From: Sphingomonas sp. AOB5
Lineage (GTDB): Bacteria; Pseudomonadota; Alphaproteobacteria; Sphingomonadales; Sphingomonadaceae
Assembly (NCBI RefSeq): GCF_029433115.1
Contig: NZ_JARNTV010000011.1
Location: 1-64,000 of the forward strand
Direction: 5' to 3'
Length of the DNA stretch: 64,000 nt
Every line of letters starts with the position of its first letter. Positions within the stretch are counted from its first letter, which is position 1. Below are positions 27,427 to 36,699 of the stretch, piece after piece. The notes below the pieces were generated by a model. The model saw only the letters and a list, made by a program, of their open reading frames with translations. It did not search any database and had not been told where the DNA came from. Both the position numbers and the translations under genes were made by a program.

Positions 27427-28320
27427 GTGTCCTCCGATCGCATCCTGACCGGCATCGGCCTGCGCCTGTTCGCCATCGCCAGCCTTGCGACGATGGCGGC
27501 GCTGATCAAGCTGGTCGAGGCGCGCGGCGCATCGCTGATCGAGATCCTGTTCTATCGCCAGCTCTTCGCGGTGCCGCTGGTCACCGCCTGGCTGGCGATC
27601 GGCCCCGGCCTCGCCACCATCCGCACCGATCGCATCGGCGCGCATATCGGCCGAAGCGTGGTGGGAGTGATCGGCATGGTCTTCAATTTCGGCGCGATCG
27701 TACTGCTGCCGCTGGCGGAGGCGACGACGCTGCAATTTACCGTGCCGATCTTCGCCACGATCCTCGGCGCGCTGGTGTTGCGCGAAAGCGTCGGCTGGCA
27801 TCGCTGGGTGGCGGTCGCGGTGGGCTTTGCCGGCGTGCTGATCGTGGCCCAGCCGGGCGACGGGCATTTCCCGCTCTACGGCACGATGGTCGGCCTCACC
27901 GCGGCGTTTCTGGTGGCGATCATAGCGATCCAGCTGCGCCAGCTCGGCCGGACCGAGAGTGCGGGGACCACCGTCTTCTGGTTCTCTACCCTGTCGCTGC
28001 CGCCGCTGTTTATCGCCTATTGCTTCGTCGCAGAGCCGCACGATCTGGCGACCTTCGCGTTGCTCGCCTCGCTCGGTGTGATCGGCGGCATCGGCCAGCT
28101 GGCGCTCACCGCCTCGCTCCGCTTCGCACCGGTCTCGACCGTGGTGCCGATGGACTATTCCAGCCTCGTCTGGGCGACCGTCTATGGCTGGCTGCTCTTC
28201 GCGGTGCTGCCTACGCCCGCAACCTGGCTAGGCGCCCCGGTGATCATCGCCAGCGGCCTGTACATCGTCTGGCGCGAGCGGATGCGGCACCAGGAGAAGC
28301 CGGTCGAGCCTTCGCTTTAG
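27427..28320 (+). CDS. EamA/DMT-family transporter
   Basis: A 297-residue inner-membrane protein with ten predicted helices in two repeats of five, the drug/metabolite transporter pattern. ALIKLVEARGASLIEILFYR near residues 19-38 and GALVLRESVGWHRWVAVAVGFAGVLIV near 117-143 are typical of the first EamA repeat. It begins with GTG. Substrates of these exporters range from amino acids to drugs and are not predictable here. It converges with the TMEM175-like gene, the stop codons overlapping by two bases. Confidence 0.88.
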   Translation: MSSDRILTGIGLRLFAIASLATMAALIKLVEARGASLIEILFYRQLFAVPLVTAWLAIGPGLATIRTDRIGAHIGRSVVGVIGMVFNFGAIVLLPLAEATTLQFTVPIFATILGALVLRESVGWHRWVAVAVGFAGVLIVAQPGDGHFPLYGTMVGLTAAFLVAIIAIQLRQLGRTESAGTTVFWFSTLSLPPLFIAYCFVAEPHDLATFALLASLGVIGGIGQLALTASLRFAPVSTVVPMDYSSLVWATVYGWLLFAVLPTPATWLGAPVIIASGLYIVWRERMRHQEKPVEPSL

Positions 28321-28940
28321 TTGGTCCAGCGCCAGCGCCACGAGAACAGGCCGATCGATACCGGCAGCGTGGCATAGAGGAACGGCGCGTAGAAATGCGG
28401 CCCCGGGATCATCGCCAGCGCTGCCGAGGCAAGCCCGGTGACCGACAGGATCACCCAGATCCAGCTCTGCCCCGCCGCCTCGCGCCGTTTCCCGGCATCC
28501 AGCGCCTCGTTGCGTAGCGCATCGCGGAACAGCGCGGCGGTCAGCACCGACATTGCGGTGAAGCCGAAGCCATAGATGGTGAAAAGCTGCCCCATGCTGC
28601 CGCGATAGGCGCTGCGATCGCCGACCAGGAATGCCGCGAACGACAGCGCCATCGACCGCAGCGGCACGATGTAGATCAGCACGAGGAACACCAGCAGCAG
28701 CGTCAACAGCAGCGAGCGTATATCGCCCGCCCCGCGCAGCGCCCGCCAGCGGACATGGCTGAACCAGAACATCGCGATGATCGCGAAGCCGATCGCGAAG
28801 CTGGGGATCGCGGCGACCGCGCTCTCCAGCGTCGCCGCATCCGCGGCCGATCCCCCTGCCCCCACTACCATCAGCGAGACGGCAAAGGCGAACGAGGCGT
28901 CGGTGAAGTTGTCGACTCGCTTGATCGTTTCAGGCGTCAT
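28317..28940 (-). CDS. TMEM175/DUF1211-like membrane protein
   Basis: A 207-residue six-helix membrane protein. The N-terminal RVDNFTDASFAFAVSLMVV corresponds to the RxxxFSD motif of TMEM175-family potassium channels, here with FTD in place of FSD. WFSHVRWRALRG follows in the loop. It could be a K+ leak channel in the inner membrane. It overlaps the methyltransferase gene upstream by 11 bases, and the three minus-strand genes from 30032 to 28317 form an operon. Confidence 0.8.
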   Translation of the reverse strand: MTPETIKRVDNFTDASFAFAVSLMVVGAGGSAADAATLESAVAAIPSFAIGFAIIAMFWFSHVRWRALRGAGDIRSLLLTLLLVFLVLIYIVPLRSMALSFAAFLVGDRSAYRGSMGQLFTIYGFGFTAMSVLTAALFRDALRNEALDAGKRREAAGQSWIWVILSVTGLASAALAMIPGPHFYAPFLYATLPVSIGLFSWRWRWTN

Positions 28941-29517
28941 GGCGGTACACCAGCATGAGGTTGTTGGCGGGCATCTCGACGGTGCGGCGCAGGCTCAGCC
29001 CGTGCGCCGCACCCACATCGCTCACGGCCTCGACATGGCGGAGGCCGAATTCGGAGCTCTTCTCCTTCAGCCACAGCTCGAACTGCTCGTTCGAAGGGGC
29101 GGTCGGAATACCCGCGCGGCGATAGGGTCCGTAGAGGATCAGCGGCGCGCCGGGCGCGAGCAGCCGCCCCGCCCCGGCCATCAGCCCCAGCGTCGCCGCC
29201 CATGGGCTGATATGCACCATGTTGATACACAGGATCGCATCGGCTGCATCCACCGGCCACGGTGCCGACGCATCCAGCGCAACCGGCGGCAGCACGTTGG
29301 GCAGCCCCGCGCACCAGTCCGCGATCGACGCCAGCGCATCCGCATCGGGATCGCTCGGCTGCCAGGTCAGCGCCGGAAACCGTTCCGCGAACGCAGCGCA
29401 ATGCTCGCCCGTCCCGCTGGCGATCTCCAGCACCAGCCCCGCGTCCGGCAATTCCTCCGCCAGCACCGCCGCGATCGGATCGCGGTTCCGCTCCGTGGCC
29501 GGCGCGTGGCGCCTCAC
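28930..29517 (-). CDS. DUF938 family, SAM-dependent methyltransferase-like
   Basis: A 195-residue protein. LVLEIASGTGEHCAAFAERFP near residues 28-48 is the SAM-binding motif I, and ILCINMVHISPWAATLGLM near 92-110 is the DUF938 signature. The start is GTG at 29517, overlapping the stop of the DUF1453 gene (GTGA) and matching the family N-terminus RRHAPATERNRDPI. The substrate is not known. Confidence 0.85.
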   Translation of the reverse strand: MRRHAPATERNRDPIAAVLAEELPDAGLVLEIASGTGEHCAAFAERFPALTWQPSDPDADALASIADWCAGLPNVLPPVALDASAPWPVDAADAILCINMVHISPWAATLGLMAGAGRLLAPGAPLILYGPYRRAGIPTAPSNEQFELWLKEKSSEFGLRHVEAVSDVGAAHGLSLRRTVEMPANNLMLVYRHDA

Positions 29518-30032
29518 CGGGCGCGCGCTTCTTCGAGCAGCCGCTTCGCGCGCAGGTACATCTCGATCCGCTGGACGCTGAGCAGGCCGAGCGCGAAGGC
29601 GATCAGCACGTCGGTCACCGTCATGATGTCGAGGTGCAGGCTCGACCCGCCGAGCACCGCGATCTCGCGCGCGGCATAGCGGACGAGGATGATGCCCAGC
29701 AGGAAGAACATCGCCGCCAGCGATCCCTTCTGGCTGATCTCGTGCGTCTCCGGGTTGACGGTGATGTGCATCATCTTGCCGCGATACCAGCCCGCCAGCG
29801 CGCCCAGCCCCAGCGCCACAAAGCACCACAGGATCACCATGCCATGCGGCGGAAACCGGTAATAGAGGAACGCCGCGAGCAGCGCATAGATGCCCGGCAC
29901 GATCCACAATTGCCCGATCTTCAGCGGCCGTTCCTTCGACATGCGCCGCATGCGGAACGCGACCACCGCGACGAGCACCACGAAGAAGATCGCGTAGCTG
30001 ATCCAGCCCGCCTGAATGGCCTGATTGTTCAT
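29514..30032 (-). CDS. DUF1453/CcdC-like membrane protein
   Basis: A 172-residue protein with five predicted membrane helices. RPLKIGQLWIVPGIYALLA near residues 33-51 and a VNPETHEIS loop with a later LLGIILVRYAA helix match the CcdC/DUF1453 family. I chose the ATG at 30032 (MNNQAIQAGW) over an upstream extension, since it starts directly before the first helix. Function unknown. First gene of a three-gene minus-strand operon. Confidence 0.75.
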   Translation of the reverse strand: MNNQAIQAGWISYAIFFVVLVAVVAFRMRRMSKERPLKIGQLWIVPGIYALLAAFLYYRFPPHGMVILWCFVALGLGALAGWYRGKMMHITVNPETHEISQKGSLAAMFFLLGIILVRYAAREIAVLGGSSLHLDIMTVTDVLIAFALGLLSVQRIEMYLRAKRLLEEARAR

Positions 30033-30125
30033 GAGCCCAGCTTGTTCCGCAGCGCAAGCGGCTTGGCAAGGCCGTTGCACGCGCGCACGTTCGGGCGCAT
30101 CCCGGCCCCTGATCGGGAGGATTGC

Positions 30126-30587
30126 ATGAACATCGAGAAGGACAGCCCGGGCGTGCGCTTTCCGCCGCCCTTGGTGTTCATCGGCACGCTGCTGATCGGC
30201 GTGGCGCTGGGCGGCCCCGGCATTCCGATGGACCGCGACTGGAGCGATCTGATCGGCTGGTTCGGCATCGTCGCGGGCATGTCGATCGTGCTGACCGCAC
30301 TGGGCCTGTTCCGCCGCGCCGGCACCCGTGCCGAGCCGTGGCGCGAAAGCTCGGCGATCGTCACCGACGGGGTTTATCGCTGGACGCGCAACCCGATGTA
30401 TCTGGGCATGGCGCTCACCTATGCCGGCATCGCGCTGCTCTGCGACAGCCTGATCGCGCTGGCCCTGCTGGTGCCCGTCATCTTCGTGATCCAGCGTCAG
30501 GTGATCGAGCGCGAGGAGGCCTATCTGATCGCCCGCTTCGGCGAACCGTATCGCGATTATATGGCCCGCGTCCGCCGCTGGTTCTAA
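30126..30587 (+). CDS. Isoprenylcysteine carboxyl methyltransferase-like membrane protein
   Basis: A 153-residue protein with four membrane segments. The C-terminal GVYRWTRNPMYLGMAL near residues 82-97 and EREEAYLIARFGEPYRDYMARVRRWF near 128-153 are the hallmark of the ICMT/PEMT-like methyltransferase family. Bacterial members methylate unknown, probably lipid-like, substrates. Divergent from the DUF1453 gene and convergent with the next one, overlapping it by four bases. Confidence 0.87.
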   Translation: MNIEKDSPGVRFPPPLVFIGTLLIGVALGGPGIPMDRDWSDLIGWFGIVAGMSIVLTALGLFRRAGTRAEPWRESSAIVTDGVYRWTRNPMYLGMALTYAGIALLCDSLIALALLVPVIFVIQRQVIEREEAYLIARFGEPYRDYMARVRRWF

Positions 30588-31156
30588 GCCGAATAGAGCG
30601 CCCGGCAGGTGGTGAGATAATCGGCCATGAACCCATGGTCCGTCACCGCCCCCATCATCTCGAGAAAATAGTCGGTGATGATCGAGGGGCTGAGTGCGTC
30701 GATCGCCCGAAACGCCTTGCGCAGTGTGATCAGAACATCCTGATCCCCGCTCTCAATATCGAACCAGATACGCTCGACCAGGTCGCCGCGCGGCTCGATC
30801 TTGACGTAGCAATGCGTGCCCAGCCCAAAACACCAGGCGTCTTCATTGTACGACCCCATCGCGTCGCGGCACGCCGGATCGAACCCCGCCATCGCAGTCG
30901 AATGGAAGCGGCGGACACGCGGCATCACCGCTTCCAGCGCCGCCGCTGCATCGGCAAGGCGAAGGCCCGCATCGACGTAAGTGTGGTCCGGGGCACCGAT
31001 GATATGCATGTCGCTATAGCCACCCGAAGGCAGCCGGTTCCGCTCGGCCGCAGCAATCGCCGCGCGCATATCCGCCTCGGCCTCCGCCCGCGCCGCGAGC
31101 GGATAGAGCCGGCGCATCTCCCAATTGTCTTCGTGGATATGGATCAGCTCGGGCAT
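30584..31156 (-). CDS. Unknown cytoplasmic protein
   Basis: A 190-residue soluble protein starting MPELIHIHEDNWEMRRLYPL. It is rich in His, Asp and aromatic residues (GGYSDMHIIGAPDHTYVD; WCFGLGTHCYVKIEPRG). No membrane segment or signal is seen and I recognise no domain. Codon use is like its neighbours. It overlaps the ICMT-like gene tail to tail. Confidence 0.7.
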   Translation of the reverse strand: MPELIHIHEDNWEMRRLYPLAARAEAEADMRAAIAAAERNRLPSGGYSDMHIIGAPDHTYVDAGLRLADAAAALEAVMPRVRRFHSTAMAGFDPACRDAMGSYNEDAWCFGLGTHCYVKIEPRGDLVERIWFDIESGDQDVLITLRKAFRAIDALSPSIITDYFLEMMGAVTDHGFMADYLTTCRALYSA

Positions 31157-31554
31157 GGCTTCCTCGTGCGGGAAACGGGATGAAGGCGCTATTCCCTTGT
31201 CTGCGTCATGCCCCTCAAACGGGCGGGTTGACGACCGACCAGAGGAGGAAGGTCACACGCCGGCTTAGGGTCTGGGCTCAATCAGGTTCGATAGCGTGCG
31301 TCTCAGCGATAGCTCTCCCCCTTGATGGGATCATCGGGCCGGTCATGCCCCCAGCATGACCTAAACAGCGCGGGGCGCTGTTTACCCGATGATGGTTGGG
31401 AGGGGGTGACCTCTCCTCATGAGACTGTCCAATGAGGAGAGGTCACCCTCATCCTCCCACCGCTTCGCGGCGGGCCCCTCCTTCTCCCATCAAGGGAGAA
31501 GGGTGTGTCCCCCGGTCTCAGCGCCTTGAGCTGAAATCTGGTTGCGCTCGGATC
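31157..31554. other. Non-coding gap of about 400 bases
   Basis: No gene is seen between the unknown protein at 30584-31156 and the tail tube-like gene. The first 150 bases hold the upstream region of the 31156 gene with nothing clear. The remainder is the nested inverted-repeat element listed separately. Confidence 0.6.
31311..31500. repeat. Nested inverted-repeat element (branched hairpin)
   Basis: ATCATCGGG (31330-31338) pairs with CCCGATGAT (31385-31393) and encloses two hairpins: GGTCATGC/GCATGACC (31341-31348, 31354-31361) and AAACAGCGC/GCGCTGTTT (31363-31371, 31375-31383). A separate 15-base perfect stem follows, GTGACCTCTCCTCAT (31406-31420) with ATGAGGAGAGGTCAC (31432-31446). Imperfect outer arms (CTTGATGGGA near 31321 and TCCCATCAAG near 31486) bracket the whole. 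Confidence 0.8.
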
Positions 31555-31998
31555 CTACGGCACCGAAATCACGATCGTCTCGTACGCGATCTCGACCGAT
31601 TCCACCGCGACCTCGTTGCCGTCGGACTTCATGTCGGTGCCGGTCAGCTTGGTGGGGAAGGCGTTGTTCAGCGTCCAGCGATACTGAACCCCGCCGCTTT
31701 CATCGAGCAGATCGACAAGGATCGTCTGCCGCGCGATCGTGTTCATCGTGATCTGGTCGAACCAGCTCCACAGCGTGTCGCTGGTCGCGAAGATGCCCTT
31801 CTTCAGCGTGACGTTCCCGACCTTGGCCAGCCCCGGCATCTTGATCGGCGCGAAGATCCCGCTGTTGTCCCCGCGATATTCGATGACCTGAACTTCGGTC
31901 TCCAGGCCGCTCACTTCCTGAAACGGCACGGCCTGTCCGGCCAGTGTGACGCTGAAATAGAATTTGGGCAGCGGCCAGGTGGCGCTCTCGTCGGTCAT
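31555..31998 (-). CDS. Phage T4 gp19-like tail tube protein, orphan
   Basis: A 147-residue protein of the gp19/tail tube family (PF06841 type), as in phage tails and extracellular contractile injection systems. KFYFSVTLAGQAVPFQEVSG near residues 13-32, the FAPIKMPGLAKVGNVTLKKG block near 51-70 and a C-terminal VAVESVEIAYETIVIS strand are characteristic. I chose the ATG at 31998, preceded by GAGGGGAT. No sheath, baseplate, spike or ATPase gene is nearby: it sits 82 bases after gcvPB on the same strand, with a hairpin between. It could be a domesticated relic or a scattered part of a system elsewhere. Confidence 0.82.
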   Translation of the reverse strand: MTDESATWPLPKFYFSVTLAGQAVPFQEVSGLETEVQVIEYRGDNSGIFAPIKMPGLAKVGNVTLKKGIFATSDTLWSWFDQITMNTIARQTILVDLLDESGGVQYRWTLNNAFPTKLTGTDMKSDGNEVAVESVEIAYETIVISVP

Positions 31999-32040
31999 GC
32001 GGATATCCCCTCGCGGCGAGGGTGGCAGCATGACGGGCAG

Positions 32041-32071
32041 CCGTCACCCCGGATCGACTCCGGAATGACGG
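32041..32071. repeat. Hairpin behind gcvPB
   Basis: CCGTCACCCCGGA and TCCGGAATGACGG form an inverted repeat with two mismatches. It belongs to the CGTCACCCCGG-type palindromes (compare 39766-39842) and could terminate the glycine cleavage transcript. Confidence 0.6.
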
Positions 32072-32080
32072 CTTGCCGGC

Positions 32081-33652
32081 TTATTCCGCGGCCTGCGCCA
32101 CCGCGGGTTCGTGATAGGCCAGCACCGGTTTGCGCGCGGCCAGCGTCTCGTCGAGGCGGCGGCGGGGCGCGAAGTGCGGTGCGGTGCGGATCGCCGGATC
32201 GCCATTCTTCGCGCGCGCCGCGACCGAACGGAACGCGCCGATGAACTGGTCCAAAGTCGCCTTGCTCTCTGTCTCGGTCGGTTCGACCAGCATCGCGCCA
32301 TGGACGACCAGCGGGAAATAGACCGTCATCGGGTGATAGCCCTCGTCGATCAGACCCTTGGCGATGTCGATGGTCGAGAAGCCCTCGGGCAGTCCCTTGT
32401 CGCTGAAGATCGCCTCATGCATGCACGGCCCCGAGGCTGCGAACGGCGCATCGAGCAGATCGTCCATCGACCGCAGGATATAATTGGCGTTCAGCACCGA
32501 ATCCTCGGCCACCTGACGCAGCCCGTCGGCGCCATGGCTGAGGATATAGGTCAGCGCGCGGGTGAACATGCCCATCTGGCCATGGAAGGCAGTCATGCGG
32601 CCGAACGTGCCGGCATGATGCTCGCCCGCCGTCTCTTCCTCGACCAGACGGAAATGATCGCCATCCTTCTCGACGAACGGCAGCGGCGCATAGGGCGTCA
32701 GCGCTTCGGAGAGCACCACCGGCCCCGAACCCGGACCGCCGCCGCCATGCGGAGTCGAGAAGGTCTTGTGCAGGTTGATGTGCATCGCATCGATGCCCAG
32801 GTCGCCCGGACGCACCCGGCCGACGATCGCGTTGAAGTTCGCGCCGTCGCAATAGACGTAGCCGCCCGCGTCATGCACCGCGTCCGAGATCGCCTTCATG
32901 TCGCGCTCGAACAGGCCGCAGGTGTTCGGGTTGGTGATCATCACGCCGGCAATGTCCGGCCCCAGCCGGCGCTTCAGCGCTTCCAGATCGACACGGCCAT
33001 CGTCGGTCGCCGGGATATCTTCGACGGTGAAGCCTGCGAACGCCGCGGTCGCCGGGTTGGTGCCATGCGCGCTGATCGGCACCAGCAGGATCTTGCGCGC
33101 CTGCTCGCCGCGCGCGTCGAGCGCCGCGCGGATCGCCAGCACGCCGCAAAGCTCGCCATGCGCGCCCGCCTTCGGGCTCATCGCAACGCTGTGCATGCCG
33201 GTGAGCGTGATCAGCCAGTGCGCCAGCTGGTCGATGACCTCGAATGCGCCCTGCGCCGCATCGACCGGAGTCAGCGGGTGCAGATCGGCGAAACCGGGAA
33301 GCCGCGCCATCCGCTCGTTCAGGCGCGGATTGTGCTTCATCGTGCAGCTGCCCAGCGGGAACAGGCCCAGATCGATCGCGTAATTCTGACGCGACAGGCG
33401 GGTATAGTGGCGAACCGTCTCCGGCTCGGACAGGCCAGGCAGGCCGATGGCCTTGTTCCGCTCCAGCCCGCCGAGACGCGATGTGCCCGCGGGGACATCG
33501 CCGAAATCGACGCCGGTGGTCTCCCCCGAACCGATCTCGAAGATCAAAGGCTCTTCCAGCATCAGCGCGCGATTGCCAGTGAAGGTCGATGCGTCGCTCT
33601 CGCCCGCTTCCGGGGTGGTCGGGCGCCAGCCGCTTGCGTTGATGGTGCTCAT
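32081..33652 (-). CDS. gcvPB: Glycine dehydrogenase (decarboxylating) subunit 2
   Basis: A 523-residue subunit of the split P-protein. The PLP-binding Lys296 lies in [34 protein letters not shown] near 97-110 and the PNTCGLFE loop near 242-249 are also conserved. With GcvPA it decarboxylates glycine and transfers the aminomethyl group to lipoyl-GcvH. The start overlaps the gcvPA stop (ATGA), so the subunits are coupled. Last conventional gene of the operon. Confidence 0.96.
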   Translation of the reverse strand: MSTINASGWRPTTPEAGESDASTFTGNRALMLEEPLIFEIGSGETTGVDFGDVPAGTSRLGGLERNKAIGLPGLSEPETVRHYTRLSRQNYAIDLGLFPLGSCTMKHNPRLNERMARLPGFADLHPLTPVDAAQGAFEVIDQLAHWLITLTGMHSVAMSPKAGAHGELCGVLAIRAALDARGEQARKILLVPISAHGTNPATAAFAGFTVEDIPATDDGRVDLEALKRRLGPDIAGVMITNPNTCGLFERDMKAISDAVHDAGGYVYCDGANFNAIVGRVRPGDLGIDAMHINLHKTFSTPHGGGGPGSGPVVLSEALTPYAPLPFVEKDGDHFRLVEEETAGEHHAGTFGRMTAFHGQMGMFTRALTYILSHGADGLRQVAEDSVLNANYILRSMDDLLDAPFAASGPCMHEAIFSDKGLPEGFSTIDIAKGLIDEGYHPMTVYFPLVVHGAMLVEPTETESKATLDQFIGAFRSVAARAKNGDPAIRTAPHFAPRRRLDETLAARKPVLAYHEPAVAQAAE

Positions 33653-35007
33653 GCCAGCGCCTCCTCGAGCGCGGAGGCAAGCGTTTCGACGTCCTCCGTG
33701 GTGGTGGTTTCGGTGACCGCGACGATCAGGCCGTTCTCAAGGCCCGCTTCGCCCGGATACAGGCGGCCCAGCGACACGCCGGCCAGAATGCCCTGATCGG
33801 CAAGCTGGCGGACCAGCGGACGCGCTTCCTTCGACAGCTTCAGCGTGAACTCGTTGAAGAAGGTCGGCGTGACCAGCTCGACGCCCGACACCGCGGCCAG
33901 ACGGTCCGCCGCAGCGCTGGCCCCGGCATGGTTCACCGCGGCCAGCTGCCGCAGCCCCTTCTCGCCCAGCAGGGTCATGTGGATCGACCAGGCCAGCGCA
34001 CACAACACCGAGGAGGTGCAGATGTTCGACGTCGCCTTCTCGCGCCGGATATGCTGCTCGCGGGTGGAGAGCGTCAGCACGAAGCCGCGCTTGCCCTCGG
34101 CATCGACGGTCTCACCGCACAGCCGCCCCGGCATCTGCCGCACCAGCTTCTCGGAGCAGGCGAACAAGCCGACATACGGCCCGCCGAACTGGAGGCCGAC
34201 ACCGATCGACTGGCCCTCGCCCACCACGATGTCCGCGCCCATCTCGCCCGGCGATTTGATCGCGCCCAGCGCAACCGGCTCGGTCACGACCGCAACCAGC
34301 AGTGCCTTCTTCGCATGCGCTGCTTCGGCCAGCTTCGACAGGTCGGCGATGCGCCCGAGAATGTCGGGATACTGCACCACCACGCACGACGTATCGTCGT
34401 CGATCAGCGCGATCAGATCGTCGGTGTCCGGCGTCGCGCCCAGCACCGGCAGGCGCGTGTCGAGCACGTCGCCGGTATACTTTGCCATGGTATTGGCGAC
34501 CGACACATAATGCGGATGCAGCCCACCTGAGAGGATCGCCTTGCCCCGACGCGTCACACGCCGCGCCATCACGATCGCCTCCCAACAGGCGGTCGAGCCG
34601 TCATACATCGACGCGTTCGCCACATCGCAGCCGAGCAGCCTCGCGACCTGCGACTGGAACTCGAACATCATCTGCAGCGTGCCCTGCGCGATCTCGGGCT
34701 GGTACGGCGTATAGGCGGTCAGGAACTCGCCGCGCTGGATCAGGTGATCGACGCTGGCCGGCACATGATGCTTGTAGGCGCCCGCCCCCAGAAAGAACGG
34801 CGCGCTGCCCGCCGACAGGTTCTTCGCGGCCAGTTTCGTCATGTGCCGCTCGACGGCCAGCTCGCTGGCATGCAGCGGCAGGCCGGCAATCGGCCCATCG
34901 AAGCGCGCAGCCTCGGGCACGTCGACGAACAGGTCGTCGATGGTCTTCGCGCCGATCACGCCCAGCATGTCCTGGCGATCGGTGTGGGTAAGGGGCAGGT
35001 AGCGCAT
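33649..35007 (-). CDS. gcvPA: Glycine dehydrogenase (decarboxylating) subunit 1
   Basis: A 452-residue subunit of the two-chain P-protein. It begins [19 protein letters not shown], the typical N-terminus, which is why I start at 35007 rather than at an upstream frame lying in the repeat. Other family blocks are [21 protein letters not shown] near 94-114, [10 protein letters not shown] near 129-138 and [22 protein letters not shown] near 307-328. It is preceded in the operon by a family A repeat that fills the gap to gcvH. Confidence 0.96.
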   Translation of the reverse strand: MRYLPLTHTDRQDMLGVIGAKTIDDLFVDVPEAARFDGPIAGLPLHASELAVERHMTKLAAKNLSAGSAPFFLGAGAYKHHVPASVDHLIQRGEFLTAYTPYQPEIAQGTLQMMFEFQSQVARLLGCDVANASMYDGSTACWEAIVMARRVTRRGKAILSGGLHPHYVSVANTMAKYTGDVLDTRLPVLGATPDTDDLIALIDDDTSCVVVQYPDILGRIADLSKLAEAAHAKKALLVAVVTEPVALGAIKSPGEMGADIVVGEGQSIGVGLQFGGPYVGLFACSEKLVRQMPGRLCGETVDAEGKRGFVLTLSTREQHIRREKATSNICTSSVLCALAWSIHMTLLGEKGLRQLAAVNHAGASAAADRLAAVSGVELVTPTFFNEFTLKLSKEARPLVRQLADQGILAGVSLGRLYPGEAGLENGLIVAVTETTTTEDVETLASALEEALA

Positions 35008-35019
35008 CGATTTTCCTTC

Positions 35020-35123
35020 TCCCCTCCCGCTTGCGGGAGGGGTCGGGGGAGGGCCTGTCAAAATCGAGGACGGCGTGTGCGGACACGCCCTCCCCTAGCC
35101 CCTCCCGCAAGCGGGAGGGGGAC
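35020..35123. repeat. Interspersed palindromic repeat, family A, copy 2
   Basis: CCCCTCCCGCTTGCGGGAGG at one end and CCCTCCCGCAAGCGGGAGG at the other, with GGGGGAGGGCCTGTC and GCCCTCCCCTAGCCCC inside. It occupies the whole gap between gcvH and gcvPA, abutting the gcvH stop, inside the operon. Confidence 0.85.
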
Positions 35124-35495
35124 TTAAAGCTTACTCACGAACTCGGCATAAGCGCTCTCGTTCATCAGGCCGTCCAGCTCGCTGGTGTCGCTTAGCGTCA
35201 GCTTGAAGAACCAGCCATCGCCCTCGGCATCCTCGTTCACCAGCTCGGGCGTGTCGGCCAGTGCCGCATTGCCTTCGATCACGGTGCCGGAGACGGGCGA
35301 ATAGACGTCGGACGCGGCCTTCACGCTTTCGACCACCGCGGCTTCGTCGCCCTTGGTCACGTCGCGGCCTTCCTCGGGGGTCTCGACGAACACGATGTCG
35401 CCCAGCTGGCCCTGCGCATATTCGCTGATGCCGACGGTACCGATATCGCCCTCGACTTCGACCCATTCATGATCTTCGGTGTAGTAACGGCTCAT
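35124..35495 (-). CDS. gcvH: Glycine cleavage system H protein
   Basis: A 123-residue lipoyl carrier. The lipoylated Lys59 is in [17 protein letters not shown]. The N-terminus [16 protein letters not shown] and [20 protein letters not shown] follow the family pattern. It shuttles the aminomethyl group from the P-protein to GcvT and electrons to lipoamide dehydrogenase, whose gene is not in the window. It lies three bases after gcvT. Confidence 0.97.
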   Translation of the reverse strand: MSRYYTEDHEWVEVEGDIGTVGISEYAQGQLGDIVFVETPEEGRDVTKGDEAAVVESVKAASDVYSPVSGTVIEGNAALADTPELVNEDAEGDGWFFKLTLSDTSELDGLMNESAYAEFVSKL

Positions 35496-35498
35496 GTG

Positions 35499-36638
35499 TC
35501 AGGCTCCCTTTCTGACATAGCGATGGGGAACGAAGGGCATCTTCACGACCTCCGCGGTGTGGACCTTGCCGCGCTGGGCAAGCGTGATCTTCGTGCCGGG
35601 CTCGGCGAGCGACAGCGGCACATAGGCCATGGCGATCGGCTTCTGAACGCTCGGTGCGAACCCGCCCGAGGTCACCTTGCCGACTTCGCTGCCTTCGCCA
35701 TCGAGCACCGCCGCACCTTCGCGAACCGGCTGGCGGCCTTCGACGATCAGACCGACGCGCTTCAGGATCGGCCCGTTCTCGCGCTCGGCCATGATGCGTT
35801 CGTGACCGGGGAAGCCGCCTTCCTCGCGGCGGCGCTTCTTCAGCGCGAATCCCAGCGCGGCGGAGACCGGCGTGGTCTCGGTATCCAGATCATGCCCATA
35901 GAGCGGCAGATCCGCCTCGAGCCGCAGCGAGTCGCGCGCGCCCAGCCCGATCGGCTTCACCTCGTCCTGCGCGGTCAGCGCATCGGCCAGCGCCGTCACC
36001 GCCTCGGCAGGCACCGAAATCTCGAACCCGTCCTCGCCGGTATAGCCCGAGCGGCTGATCCACAGATCATGGCCCTGCCACTGGAACAGCGCACCCTGCA
36101 TGAACACCAGCGCCTCGACGCCCGGGATCACCCGCGCCAGCGCATCGACCGCCTTGGGACCCTGCAGCGCCAGCAGCGCCTGCTCGTCCAGGTAATTGAT
36201 CTCGATCTCGTCGGGCAGAAACTCGCGGAAATGCGCGATATCGTCCCATTTGCACGCGCCGTTGACGACCATGTAGATCGACCCGTCGTCGCGCCGGGTC
36301 AGCATCAGATCGTCGAGGATGCCGCCATTCTCGGCCAGCAGCAGCGAATAGACCGGGTGGCCCGGCTTCGCCGCGGCGATATCCGCCGGCATCAGCGCCT
36401 CGAGCGCGGCTTCCACACCTTCGCCGGTGAAGATCAGCTGGCCCATATGGCTCACGTCGAACAGCCCGGCGCTCTCCCGCGTCCACAGATGCTCGGCCAT
36501 GATGCCTTCGTACTGGACGGGCATCTCATAGCCCGCGAACGGCACCATCCGGCCGCCCCGCGCGCGGTGCCACGCATCCAGCGCCAGCGTCATCAGTTCG
36601 GGTTCGCCGTCGGTATCGGTCTGGACGTCCTGGCTCAT
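35499..36638 (-). CDS. gcvT: Aminomethyltransferase (T protein)
   Basis: A 379-residue tetrahydrofolate-dependent enzyme releasing ammonia and forming methylene-THF. VPFAGYEMPVQYEGIMAEH near residues 32-50 and LFDVSHMGQLIFTGEG near 59-74 are diagnostic, as is IGLGARDSLRLEADLPLYGHDL near 249-270. I start at the ATG at 36638 (MSQDVQTDTDG), since longer frames run into the riboswitch region. First gene of the operon, about 60 bases after the glycine riboswitch. Confidence 0.96.
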   Translation of the reverse strand: MSQDVQTDTDGEPELMTLALDAWHRARGGRMVPFAGYEMPVQYEGIMAEHLWTRESAGLFDVSHMGQLIFTGEGVEAALEALMPADIAAAKPGHPVYSLLLAENGGILDDLMLTRRDDGSIYMVVNGACKWDDIAHFREFLPDEIEINYLDEQALLALQGPKAVDALARVIPGVEALVFMQGALFQWQGHDLWISRSGYTGEDGFEISVPAEAVTALADALTAQDEVKPIGLGARDSLRLEADLPLYGHDLDTETTPVSAALGFALKKRRREEGGFPGHERIMAERENGPILKRVGLIVEGRQPVREGAAVLDGEGSEVGKVTSGGFAPSVQKPIAMAYVPLSLAEPGTKITLAQRGKVHTAEVVKMPFVPHRYVRKGA

Positions 36639-36699
36639 CACGGCACTCCGGCTTCGAGGATCGACGGAACACCGCGCGCCATAAGCACGCCTTGGGTCC

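Noticed and set aside
31190..31310. Possible tRNA-like stretch containing GGTTCGAT
   Set aside because: No acceptor stem or cloverleaf can be formed around it, and no anticodon arm is seen.
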